Positions 1 through 7,574 of a stretch of 64,000 bases of DNA are shown piece by piece. A model generated the notes under the pieces. That model was not told the origin of the DNA. It saw nothing but the letters and a program-made list of their open reading frames with translations, and ran no database searches. Each line of letters starts with the position of its first letter. Positions within the stretch are counted from its first letter, which is position 1. This DNA comes from Nocardioides aquaticus (lineage in GTDB: Bacteria > Actinomycetota > Actinomycetes > Propionibacteriales > Nocardioidaceae). The stretch covers positions 2,418,001 to 2,482,000 of the forward strand of contig NZ_CP075371.1 in the NCBI RefSeq assembly GCF_018459925.1, written 5' to 3'. Made by a program: the position numbers and the translations under genes.

Positions 1-73
1 CGTCGCCGGCGACCTCCTTGGCCTTGCCGAGCGCGTCCTGAGCGGCGTTCTTGGCCTTGTCAGCGATACCCAT
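1..73 (-). CDS. CsbD family protein (N-terminus only)
   Basis: The minus strand reads MGIADKAKNAAQDALGKAKE before leaving the window at position 1. This Lys/Ala-rich amphipathic start is characteristic of the small CsbD-like general stress proteins. The ATG at 71-73 is preceded by a strong AAGGAGG ribosome binding site at 81-87. Only the first 24 residues are visible, so the family call rests on the N-terminal pattern. The biochemical role of CsbD proteins is not established. Confidence 0.75.
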   Translation of the reverse strand, partial: MGIADKAKNAAQDALGKAKEVAGD

Positions 74-334
74 GGTGATTCCTCCTTGAATCGATGTGGT
101 GACTGCTTCGAACACTGGGTAGTCGTGTGCTCACGCAGTGTCGTCACACCATTCGTGGGTGACCTGCACCACGTGGATCCAGTGGCTTCCGCACCGGCGC
201 CCGGCCGCGGCCACGCACGCTGCCGAAGAATGGCGGTCGTTCTGCAGCCTCCAGGAGGCGGCGTCTAGTAGGAATGCGCCAACGCTCCTCGGACACCCGG
301 GTGACGAGCACCGATTCCAGACGGAGGACCAGGA

Positions 335-865
335 ATGTCGCGGAGAGCCGCCCTCCGATCCAGGGGGTTGGCCGTGGGCGTGGTCCTCACCGGCCTCGTG
401 GCCGCGGGCTGCACAGTCGCCACGCTGGGCGACGCCGATCCCGGTCCCTTGGCAGTCACGGAGGGCAGCGGCGAGTGGTGCCTGCCCGATTTCGAGACCG
501 CCGGTGATGTCGTGCATGGAAGCGAGGTGCTCTACAACGAATCTGATGCCGTCCTGCAGATCACGGACGTGTCGCTCGTCGATGCCCGGAACCTCGAGAT
601 CAAAGGCAGCTATCAGGGCCCACTGAGAAACCTACTGGTGGGCACACTGCTGGGATGGCCCTCCGCCGAGCGCTTGCAGAAGCGGGGTTTCGAGCCTGTC
701 GGGAGGATCGACCCGAACTCGCAGGCCAACCTCGTCGTTCTCCTTCGCTCCGGGGATGACGCGGATTCAGCAGACATCTCGGGTGTCCGGATCGAGTACG
801 AGGCGGACGGTGAGACCTTCTGGGTCACGACCGGCTACTCGGTGATCTGGCGAAAGCGGTGCTGA
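335..865 (+). CDS. predicted lipoprotein of unknown function
   Basis: The 176-residue product has a lipoprotein signal: twin Arg and further basic residues in the first 10, a hydrophobic stretch over residues 12-24, and a lipobox LVAAGC with Cys26 as the probable lipidated residue. The mature part is acidic and soluble with three more Cys, one of them at the C-terminus. The ATG at 335 has a GGAGG at 323-327. I do not recognise the family. It is probably anchored on the outer face of the membrane. No operon partner is evident; the next gene starts 124 bp downstream. Confidence 0.7.
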   Translation: MSRRAALRSRGLAVGVVLTGLVAAGCTVATLGDADPGPLAVTEGSGEWCLPDFETAGDVVHGSEVLYNESDAVLQITDVSLVDARNLEIKGSYQGPLRNLLVGTLLGWPSAERLQKRGFEPVGRIDPNSQANLVVLLRSGDDADSADISGVRIEYEADGETFWVTTGYSVIWRKRC

Positions 866-989
866 GCTGTCACTCGGCAGTGGTGGAGGTCCGTGATCGA
901 GGCGAGTCGCAGGCCACTCGACGTGGCACTGCCGCACGGCGCTTGGCGTCGGTCGTGACGACATCATCGGTCGTTGCACCGTACGTAGA

Positions 990-1400
990 GTGCGCGCCGT
1001 GGAGTCGATCGCGCGAAACCGACACCGTTGGGCCGCCGGGCTCTGGGTGGTCGTGGTCCTGCTGAACCTCGAGGCCCTCGCGAACGGTTGGCGCGGCGCG
1101 GTGTCGTTCGTCGGCAGCGCCATGGTCTACGGGGTCATCGCGTACATGGTGGGCTCGCGGCAGGACCGCGACCACGTGACGTTCTGGCGGCCACTGCTGG
1201 TGGTGTGGGTGTTCATCGTGGCCGCGACCGTCGCATGGACGATCTATCTCTCGGTCGCCGACGGCGAGATCGCGTGGCGCGCGGCCGAGTCGCTGATCCT
1301 CCAGGGGCTGCTGATGGCTCTGGTCATCTCTGCCTACCGACGGACCAATGCGGGTCGGCCCTGGCGGTCGACGCCGAACGGGGCTCCGACCGGAGCCTGA
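990..1400 (+). CDS. small integral membrane protein, unknown
   Basis: The 136-residue product has about four hydrophobic helices (near residues 13-31, 36-52, 69-90 and 100-115) joined by short charged loops, and a basic C-terminal tail. The GTG at 990 is used because the first helix follows directly; no clear ribosome binding site is visible, so the start is tentative. No family is recognised. It is the last gene before the dif-like site at 1458. Confidence 0.5.
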   Translation: MRAVESIARNRHRWAAGLWVVVVLLNLEALANGWRGAVSFVGSAMVYGVIAYMVGSRQDRDHVTFWRPLLVVWVFIVAATVAWTIYLSVADGEIAWRAAESLILQGLLMALVISAYRRTNAGRPWRSTPNGAPTGA

Positions 1401-1457
1401 GTGACGACACCGTTGTCATTCACGGTCGGGGCCCAAGAGGAGTGCCAGCCTGACCTG

Positions 1458-1485
1458 ATCTGACATAATGTCACTTATCGGCACT
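1458..1485. other. dif: dif-like XerCD recombination site
   Basis: Read on the minus strand the 28 bases divide as 11-6-11: AGTGCCGATAA, GTGACA, TTATGTCAGAT. The right arm matches the E. coli XerD arm TTATGTTAAAT at 9 of 11 positions, and the left arm matches the XerC arm GGTGCGCATAA at 8 of 11. The core also agrees with the actinobacterial dif pattern as I remember it (CCGATAA, then ACATTATGTCA). The site is intergenic, and most genes to its right point towards it, as expected beside the terminus. The assignment is from pattern only. Confidence 0.7.
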
Positions 1486-1498
1486 GCGGGTCGTCAGG

Positions 1499-1794
1499 TC
1501 AGGGCGCCTGGGCCGGGCGTCCGCGGGACCAGAGGTAGGCGACGTACGCCGCAGCTCCGAGTGCTCCGAAGCCGGTGACAGCCGCGACGAGCTCCTGGCC
1601 GCCTCTCACTGCCCGGACAGCAGCCACGACGAGGCTGACGAGCGCCAGCGCGACCGGGACAACCCGGGCTCGTGTGCTGACCTCCACCGGCGGGTCGGTG
1701 TTCTCGGCCTGCCCTTCCTGCCCTGGACGACCAGGACCAGGACGGCGACCACCACCAGGGCGGTGGTCACAGCAATGAAGGTCGGCTCGATCAT
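1499..1794 (-). pseudogene. small 3-TM membrane protein split by a frameshift (tentative)
   Basis: One frame starts at ATG 1794 with a single hydrophobic helix (MIEPTFIAVTTALVVVAVLV) and then turns into Arg/Ser-rich nonsense ending at 1606. The other frame carries a plausible hydrophilic linker (QEGQAENTDPPVEVS) followed by two hydrophobic helices and ends at 1499. A one-base change in the G-rich stretch near 1715-1730 would join them into one protein of about 95 residues. Alternatively there are two overlapping small genes, the second starting at GTG 1687. No family is recognised. Confidence 0.4.
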
Positions 1795-1911
1795 CGCTCA
1801 GGCCTGGTCCTCTCTCGTAGGGCGTATGAGGCGGCGCGCCGGGTCAGTGATGACATAACGTGCACGCAGGGTCGGGGTCATGGAGCCCGCCGCGGACCTG
1901 CCACCGCCGGC

Positions 1912-2436
1912 TCAGCCGACGGCATCCTCGACCGCGTCCGCGATCGCCGGCACCAGCAGCGCGTACCCGGCCGCGGACAAGTGGACGCCGTCGTCGACGA
2001 ACGCCTCCGACCCCAGCCGCGAGAGCACCCGCGGGGTGTCCACCAGCTCCGCACCCGCGTCGCCGAGGACGACTCCCCCGATCCGCTGGTAGCGCGCGAC
2101 CAGCTCGTTGGTGCGGTCCACCTCGCGCTCCATCCGCAGCTCGTCGACCCCGGGCGGCGCGACGTGCACCCAGCGGTACGGCTGCACCTGCTCGACCAGC
2201 CGCTCCAGCTGCGCCCGGAAGTCGTCCGGGTCCACCTGCTTCCAGGGAGCGGCGTCGTTGGTGCCGACCGAGACCACCGCGACGTCGCGCGGGCCGACCC
2301 CGACCGCGTCGGCCTGGGCGAGCACGTCCGCAGCCACCGAGCCGCCCACTGCGGCGTTCACGACGTCGTCACCGATCCGGTCGAGGTCGTCGGTGATCCG
2401 GGCGAGGTGGCTGTCGCCGAGCAGCACGATGCGCAT
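1912..2436 (-). CDS. SGNH/GDSL-type esterase or lipase
   Basis: The 174-residue product has the SGNH hydrolase blocks in order. GDSH at residues 7-10 holds the nucleophile Ser. A central Gly-rich turn is followed by VGTND (block III, Asn). DGVHLS near the C-terminus holds the catalytic Asp-x-x-His. The length fits a minimal single-domain SGNH enzyme without a signal peptide, so it is probably cytoplasmic. The ATG at 2436 places GDSH at the usual distance from the N-terminus. A second SGNH-type gene lies 25 bp upstream on the same strand. The substrate is unknown. Confidence 0.8.
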   Translation of the reverse strand: MRIVLLGDSHLARITDDLDRIGDDVVNAAVGGSVAADVLAQADAVGVGPRDVAVVSVGTNDAAPWKQVDPDDFRAQLERLVEQVQPYRWVHVAPPGVDELRMEREVDRTNELVARYQRIGGVVLGDAGAELVDTPRVLSRLGSEAFVDDGVHLSAAGYALLVPAIADAVEDAVG

Positions 2437-2461
2437 CGCCGGACCGTACCGACCCCGGGCC

Positions 2462-3634
2462 TCAGGGCGCGAACGCGCCGCCGTCGCCGAAGGCCAGCGC
2501 CGCGAACCGCTCACCGATCGTCCGGTGCGCCTCCGGGCCGGGGTGCAGTCCGTCGGCCAGCGGCATCGCGTCGTGCTCGGCAGGTCCGTAGAGGTCGAGC
2601 CCGCTGACCAGGTGGAGGTGCGGGTCCTCGCGCCGGCGCTGGGCGACGACCGCCGCCAGCTCCTCGCGCACGACCCGCAGCGTCAACCGGCCCGAGGCGA
2701 CGTCGGCCGGGTCACCGGTGGCCACGAAGCCCGCCCGGCCCTCCGCGAAGGCGGCCGGGTCCGGCGCCGCCGGACCGGGGGTGTCCTCGTGGATCGGCGC
2801 CAGCACCGGCGTGACGACGACCAGCGGCACGTCGGGGTGCCCGTCGCGGATCGTGTCCAGGAACCCGTGGACCGCCGGGCCGAACGCCCGCCGTCGCATC
2901 AGGTCGAGGTTCACCACGTTGATGCCGAGCTTCACGCTGAGCAGGTCCGCCGGGGTGTCGCGCATCGCCCGGGCCGTGAACGGGTCCAGCAGCGCGCTCC
3001 CGCCGAGCCCCAGGTTGACCAGCTCCACGCCACCGCGCCGCGCGGCGACCACCGGCCAGGTCCCCATCGGGCTGGTGGCGTTCGACCCGTGGCTGATCGA
3101 GCTGCCGTGGTGCAGCCAGGTCCGCCGACCCGACGGCGACAGCGGCGCGACCGGGGCGTCGGAGCGCAGCGTCCCGACGACCGTGGTCTCGTCGTGGGGC
3201 AGCCAGATCTCGACGTCCTTCTCCCCCGCGCCCAGCCCGTCGATGCGCAGCGTGCCGGCCGGTCCTTCCCGCAGCGCGACCTGGCCCGTCCTCATGTCGA
3301 TCTCGAGGACGTCACCCCCGCTCACGCTCCCCTGCACGACGAGCCGCCCGTCGACCACCACGTCGTAGACGCCGTCCGGACGAGGCGGCAGCCCCGTGTA
3401 GACACGCTTGGTCGGCACCGTGTCGAGCTCGAGGACGGTCGCGGTCGTCCGCAGCGCCAGGCGTACGCCGGCCGGCTGGCTCTCGGCCAGCGCCAGCTGC
3501 GGGTCCGCGCACTGCGCCCGGGCCCGAGCCGGCAACCGGTGCGGGAGGATCCCTCGCGGCGTCTGCTCGACCTCGAGCGCACCGCGGAGCAGCGCGGCGG
3601 TGACCGGGGTCGTCACCCACGTCTGGTCCGTCAT
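2462..3634 (-). CDS. two-domain SGNH/GDSL hydrolase with N-terminal beta-rich domain
   Basis: The 390-residue product has a beta-rich N-terminal part (about residues 1-170) that includes a PPRPDGVYDVVVDG segment. The SGNH domain follows, with GSSISHG as the nucleophile block, LGLGGSA, KLGINVVN in the block III position and DGLHPGPEAH as the Asp/His block. The start codon ATGA overlaps the stop of the upstream TetR gene, so the two are translationally coupled. It may cleave an acyl or acetyl ester; the substrate is not indicated. TetR coupling suggests inducible expression. Confidence 0.78.
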   Translation of the reverse strand: MTDQTWVTTPVTAALLRGALEVEQTPRGILPHRLPARARAQCADPQLALAESQPAGVRLALRTTATVLELDTVPTKRVYTGLPPRPDGVYDVVVDGRLVVQGSVSGGDVLEIDMRTGQVALREGPAGTLRIDGLGAGEKDVEIWLPHDETTVVGTLRSDAPVAPLSPSGRRTWLHHGSSISHGSNATSPMGTWPVVAARRGGVELVNLGLGGSALLDPFTARAMRDTPADLLSVKLGINVVNLDLMRRRAFGPAVHGFLDTIRDGHPDVPLVVVTPVLAPIHEDTPGPAAPDPAAFAEGRAGFVATGDPADVASGRLTLRVVREELAAVVAQRRREDPHLHLVSGLDLYGPAEHDAMPLADGLHPGPEAHRTIGERFAALAFGDGGAFAP

Positions 3635-4209
3635 CGCTGCTCCTCCCCCGGCCAGGTCCGCAGCAGGTGGTCGACCGCGTCGACGACCCGCTCCCAGCTG
3701 GTGCCGGCGTCGGGCGCGCTGTGGTCGAACCCGCCGGCCAGCTCCAGGCTGCTCCACCCGTGGAACAGGCTGCCGAGCAGGCGTACGGCGTGCGTGGAGT
3801 CCGGCTCCGTGAGGTCGTAGCCGCGCAGCAGCGCGCGCGTCATCGCGGCGTGCCGCGGCCCGGCACTGGCCGCGGCGGTGGTGGTGTCCATCGGCAGCCG
3901 GGCGGCGGCGTACCGGCCGGGGTGCTCCCGGGCGTAGGTCCGGTAGCTGCTGCCCAGCGCGGCCAGGGCCTCCCGGCCCGACCTGCCCGCCAGCGCCTCC
4001 GCCGACCGGTCGGCCATCTCCTCCAGCGCCAGCAGCGCGATCTGCGTGCGGAGCCCGGTCGACCCGGCCACGTGGGAGTACAGGCTCGGGGTCGCCACCT
4101 CAAGCCGTCGGGCCAGGTCCGAGACGGTGACCCGGTCGAAGCCCACCTCGTCGGCCAGCTCCGCCCCCGCCTCGGCCACCCGTCGGGTGCTCAGTCCTGC
4201 TCGCTCCAT
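3631..4209 (-). CDS. TetR/AcrR family transcriptional regulator
   Basis: The 192-residue protein has an N-terminal helix-turn-helix (about residues 5-50, with VTVSDLARRLEVATPSLYSH as the recognition region) and an all-helical C-terminal ligand domain containing a GSLFHGWSSLE helix. It overlaps the downstream SGNH hydrolase gene by 4 nt, so the regulator probably controls its own two-gene operon and perhaps the divergent acetyltransferase gene 67 bp away. A short dyad CACC-CTTA-GGTG lies in that gap. The ligand is unknown. Confidence 0.88.
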   Translation of the reverse strand: MERAGLSTRRVAEAGAELADEVGFDRVTVSDLARRLEVATPSLYSHVAGSTGLRTQIALLALEEMADRSAEALAGRSGREALAALGSSYRTYAREHPGRYAAARLPMDTTTAAASAGPRHAAMTRALLRGYDLTEPDSTHAVRLLGSLFHGWSSLELAGGFDHSAPDAGTSWERVVDAVDHLLRTWPGEEQR

Positions 4210-4276
4210 GCCGCGATCCTAACACCCTTAGGTGATTGCCGATGACCCTGAGGAACGCCCGGGTTACGGTCGCTCG

Positions 4277-4846
4277 ATGGAGGTCACGATCCGTCCCGCC
4301 CAACGCTTCCCCGACGTGGCGGCCGTCCTCGGCCCCCGCAACCCGACGTCCTCGGTGTGCTGGTGCCTCAGCCACCGCCTCGACTCCCGGACGAACAACG
4401 CCCTCGTCGGACCCGAGCGTGGGGCGTACGTCGAGCGGCTGCTCGAGCAGGTCGTGGCGCCCGGGGTGCTGGCCTACGACGGGGACGAGGTCGTCGGCTG
4501 GGCGGCGGTCGCGCCCCGCTCGACCCTGCCGTTCGCCCGCTCCCGCACGATCCCCCACGTCGACGACCTCCCCGCCTGGTCCCTGTGGTGCGTGAAGGTG
4601 CGGGCCGGGTTCCGTGGCCGCGGCATCGCGCCCCACCTGGTGACCGGGGCGGCCGACTACGCCGAGAGCCAGGGCGCCCCCGCCGTCGAGGGCTACCCGG
4701 TGGACAACCGGGGGGCGAAGGTCGACCTGACCATGGCCTACGTCGGCACGCTCGCGCTGTTCGAGTCGGCCGGCTTCACCAAGGTGGCCGACACCGACGC
4801 CGTCTCGGGCGGCTTCCCCCGGGTGGTCGTGCGGCGACCCGCCTGA
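4277..4846 (+). CDS. GNAT family N-acetyltransferase
   Basis: The 189-residue product has the GNAT core: an LAYDGDEVVGWAAVAP beta strand pair, then WCVKVRAGFRGRGIAPHLV, which contains the R/Q-x-x-G-x-G/A acetyl-CoA loop (RGRGIA), and a C-terminal helix with LALFESAGF. An ATG at 4277 is preferred over an in-frame start 45 nt upstream because the conserved fold begins here (MEVTIRPAQ). It diverges from the TetR gene. The acceptor substrate is unknown; similar proteins include tabtoxin- and mycothiol-type acetyltransferase relatives. Confidence 0.82.
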   Translation: MEVTIRPAQRFPDVAAVLGPRNPTSSVCWCLSHRLDSRTNNALVGPERGAYVERLLEQVVAPGVLAYDGDEVVGWAAVAPRSTLPFARSRTIPHVDDLPAWSLWCVKVRAGFRGRGIAPHLVTGAADYAESQGAPAVEGYPVDNRGAKVDLTMAYVGTLALFESAGFTKVADTDAVSGGFPRVVVRRPA

Positions 4847-4870
4847 GCGCCGAGGCGGGACCGACCGGGT

Positions 4871-5688
4871 TCAGCGGTCGCCGGCCGTGAGGAAGACCCG
4901 CAGCGCCGACACGAACGCCTCCGGCTTCTCCGAGTGCACCCAGTGCCCGGCGCCCTTGATGGTGACCTGGGTGGTGCGGGGGAACAGGCGCCGCATCGCC
5001 GGCTCGTGCTCGGGCAGCACGTAGCGCGACCGCTCCCCCGCCATCCACAGCACCGGGTGGTCGAAGGCCGCCTCCAGGTCGGGGAAGCCCCCGATGTCGG
5101 CCAGCTCGCGGCGGAGCAGGTCCAGGTTCGCCTGCCAGCGGAAGCCGCCGCCCTCCGAGCCGGAGCCGGAGCGCAGGTTCTGCAGCAGGAAGCCGCGGAC
5201 CCGCTCGTCGTCGATCGCCTCCCGCAGCTGCTCGTCGGCGTCACCGCGCCGCTCCAGCGTCGTCAGGTCGACGCCGGCCAGCGCCCCGAGCAGGTGCTCG
5301 AACTCGCCCGCGCCGTCGCTGGTCGCCGGCGAGATGTCCACCACGACCAGCCGGTCGACGAGGTCGGGGTGGCTCAGCGCCAGCACCATCGCCACCTTGC
5401 CCCCATCGAGTGGCCCACGAGGTGCACCGGCTCCCCGCCGTACGTCGTCCGCAGCCAGGTGGCGACCACCTCGGCGACCACGACGTAGTCGGCCTCCTCC
5501 GTCCACGCGGAGCGGCCGTGGTTGGGCAGGTCGACCAGCACCGAGCGCAGGTCGGGCACCAGCGCCTTCGCGGCCTGGGTGAAGTTGCGGCCCTGGCCGA
5601 AGAGACCGTGCAGGAAGACCACCCGCGGGCCGGTGTCGCCGACCTCGGTGGCGTGGATGGTCGGCGTCTGGTCCTCGGCGCTGCTCAC
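4871..5688 (-). pseudogene. alpha/beta hydrolase (YbfF-like) with -1 frameshift
   Basis: Two minus-strand frames together make one complete hydrolase of about 270 residues. The first (GTG 5688) gives VVFLHGLFGQGRNF, DLPNHGRS and GHSMG, then runs into nonsense. The second resumes as GKVAMVLALSHPDLVDRLVV and ends in KGAGHWVHSEKPEAF (catalytic His) at 4871. The join falls in a run of five C at 5400-5404; one more base would restore GHSMGGKVAM, the normal nucleophile elbow. Either the gene is inactivated or the homopolymer was miscounted. If intact it would be an esterase of the YbfF/menH-like group. Confidence 0.85.
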
Positions 5689-5747
5689 CGGCCCAGCCTA
5701 GTGAGACGCCACCCGTCGCCCCGGACCCGCGGTCCTAGCCTCGACGC

Positions 5748-6581
5748 ATGACCCCGGAGCACGTCTACACCCACGGCCACCACGAGTCCGTCCTGCGCTC
5801 GCACCGCTGGCGCACCGCCGAGAACTCCGCCGGCCACCTCCTGGCGGTGCTGCCGGAGCTCGCGCAGCGGGTCGCCGGCACCGACGGTCTGCACCTGCTC
5901 GACGTCGGCAGCGGGCCGGGCACGATCACCGCCGACCTGGCGCGGGCGGTGGCTCCGGGCCGGGTCACCGCGCTCGAGGTCGGCGAGGACGCCCTCGACC
6001 TGACCCGCCGCGAGCTCACGGCCCAGGGCGTCACCGGGGTGGAGCTCGTCGTCGGCGACGTCCACGCCCTCGACCTGCCCGACGACAGCGTCGACGTCGT
6101 CCACGCCCACCAGGTGCTGCAGCACGTCGCCGACCCCGTGCAGGCGCTGCGCGAGATGCGTCGGGTCACGCGGCCCGGTGGCCTGGTCGCCGTGCGGGAC
6201 AGCGACTACGCCGCCTTCACCTGGTGGCCGCGCGTGCCCGAGCTCGACGAGTGGCTGGTCCTGTACCGCGACGCGGCGCGGGCCAACGGCGGCGAGCCGG
6301 ACGCGGGCCGCCGGCTGCTGTCATGGGCCCGCGCCGCGGGACTCACCGACCTGCGCCCGTCCTCGAGCACCTGGTGCTTCGCCACCCCCGAGGACCGGGC
6401 CTGGTGGGGCGGGCTGTGGGCCGACCGGATCACCGCCTCGGCGCTGGCCGAGCAGCTGGTCTCCGAGGGCCGGGCCACCCGCGACGACCTCGAGCGGGTC
6501 GCCGCGGGCTGGCGCACCTGGGCGGCCGACCCGGACGGGTGGCTGTCCCTGCTGCACGGCGAGCTGCTGGCCGTGGTCTGA
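5748..6581 (+). CDS. class I SAM-dependent methyltransferase (UbiE-like)
   Basis: The 277-residue product shows methyltransferase motif I LLDVGSGPGTIT (residues 47-58), motif II ALEVGEDALDL, an acidic GDVHALDLPDDSVDVVHAHQVLQH segment (motifs III/IV) and ALREMRRVTRPGGLVAVRD (post-motif). The C-terminal 120 residues are Trp-rich and presumably bind the acceptor. Its stop codon lies inside a hairpin shared with the convergent aldo/keto reductase. The fold is clear; the substrate is not. Confidence 0.87.
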   Translation: MTPEHVYTHGHHESVLRSHRWRTAENSAGHLLAVLPELAQRVAGTDGLHLLDVGSGPGTITADLARAVAPGRVTALEVGEDALDLTRRELTAQGVTGVELVVGDVHALDLPDDSVDVVHAHQVLQHVADPVQALREMRRVTRPGGLVAVRDSDYAAFTWWPRVPELDEWLVLYRDAARANGGEPDAGRRLLSWARAAGLTDLRPSSSTWCFATPEDRAWWGGLWADRITASALAEQLVSEGRATRDDLERVAAGWRTWAADPDGWLSLLHGELLAVV

Positions 6582-6600
6582 GCCCCGGGGACGGGCTCAG
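6578..6600. terminator. shared bidirectional hairpin between convergent genes
   Basis: CTGAGCCC and GGGCTCAG form a perfect 8-bp stem around a 7-nt loop. The TGA of the methyltransferase (6579-6581) and the TGA of the reductase (minus strand, 6597-6599) lie inside the two arms. There is no U tract, which is usual for actinobacterial terminators. Confidence 0.5.
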
Positions 6601-7478
6601 TCGGCGTCGAGACGGCGCAGCTCGTCGGCGCTCAGGACCAGGTCGGCCGCCGCGGCCGAGCTCTTCACCGACTGCGGGCGCTTGGCGCCGGGGATCGGGA
6701 TGACGCAGTCGGACTGCGCCAGGGACCAGGCCAGCGCCACCTGCTGGGCGCTCGCCCCGCGCTCCTCGGCGACCTCGGCGAAGGCCGGGTGCTTCTGCGC
6801 GAGCTCCTTGGCGTCGTTGAGCCCGCCCAGCGGGCTCCACGGCAGGAAGGCCAGCCCGAGCTCCTCGCAGACCGTGATCTCGGGTCGGCTGCTGCGGAAC
6901 TTCGGCGAGAACTGGTTCTGCACGCTCACCAGGCCGCTGCCGACGACCTCGTGCGCCAGCCGGATCTGGTCGGGGTCGGCGTTCGAGAGGCCGACCATCG
7001 CGACCTTGCCGGACTCGTGGATCTCCCGCAGGGTGCCCACGACCTCCTCGTAGGGCACGTCCGGGTCGGGCCGGTGGTGCTGCCACAGCGCGATCTGCTC
7101 CACCCCGAGGCGCTGCAGGCTCGCGTCGACGGCCGCGCGCAGGTGCTCCGGCGAGGAGTCGAGACCCCAGTCGCCGCCCTCCGTGCGCACGTGGCCGCCC
7201 TTGGTGGCCAGGAGGACCCGGTCGCGCACGCCGAGCTCGTCGAGCAGGCCCGCGACCAGGGTCTCGTTCTGGCCCTGGGCGTCGGCGCCCGCGTCACCGT
7301 GGCCGTAGGCGTCGGCGGTGTCGAAGAGGGTCACGCCGTGGTCGAGGGCGGTACGGACCGTGTCGAGCAGCTGCTCACGCGGAGCGGCCCCGGACTGGTC
7401 GAAGGTCATCAGGCCCAGCCCGATCGCGCCCACCTCGACCCGGCCGACGGAGTCGTTGCCGATGTGTCGTGTCTTCAT
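6597..7478 (-). CDS. aldo/keto reductase
   Basis: The 293-residue product follows the AKR TIM barrel: LGLMTFDQSG near the start, LFDTADAYGHG (catalytic Asp/Tyr), LLATKGG (catalytic Lys), LWQHHRPDPDVPYEEVVGTL (His in the active site), VGLSN, QNQFSP and the C-terminal NADPH-binding VIPIPGAKRPQSVKSS. The pattern fits the pyridoxal reductase/YajO-like branch of NADPH-dependent reductases. The ATG at 7478 is the natural start. It is monocistronic as far as can be seen. Confidence 0.88.
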   Translation of the reverse strand: MKTRHIGNDSVGRVEVGAIGLGLMTFDQSGAAPREQLLDTVRTALDHGVTLFDTADAYGHGDAGADAQGQNETLVAGLLDELGVRDRVLLATKGGHVRTEGGDWGLDSSPEHLRAAVDASLQRLGVEQIALWQHHRPDPDVPYEEVVGTLREIHESGKVAMVGLSNADPDQIRLAHEVVGSGLVSVQNQFSPKFRSSRPEITVCEELGLAFLPWSPLGGLNDAKELAQKHPAFAEVAEERGASAQQVALAWSLAQSDCVIPIPGAKRPQSVKSSAAAADLVLSADELRRLDAD

Positions 7479-7574
7479 GCCCCCGTCCTACCGCGCGACC
7501 CCCGGTGCCGCCTCACCCGGGTGCCGGCTCCACGAGGGGCGGTCGACCCTGGTCGGGAGGACCCCCCGTGCGTC

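Noticed and set aside
131..626. Frames on both strands overlapping the lipoprotein gene at 335-865
   Set aside because: They lack starts with ribosome binding sites and have no domain; the lipoprotein frame has GGAGG and a lipobox.
1843..1867. Second TGACATAA motif, as at the dif-like site
   Set aside because: Only the XerD-type half is present and the other arm (CCGATAA) is missing, so it does not make a second dif or an Xer-integrated element boundary.
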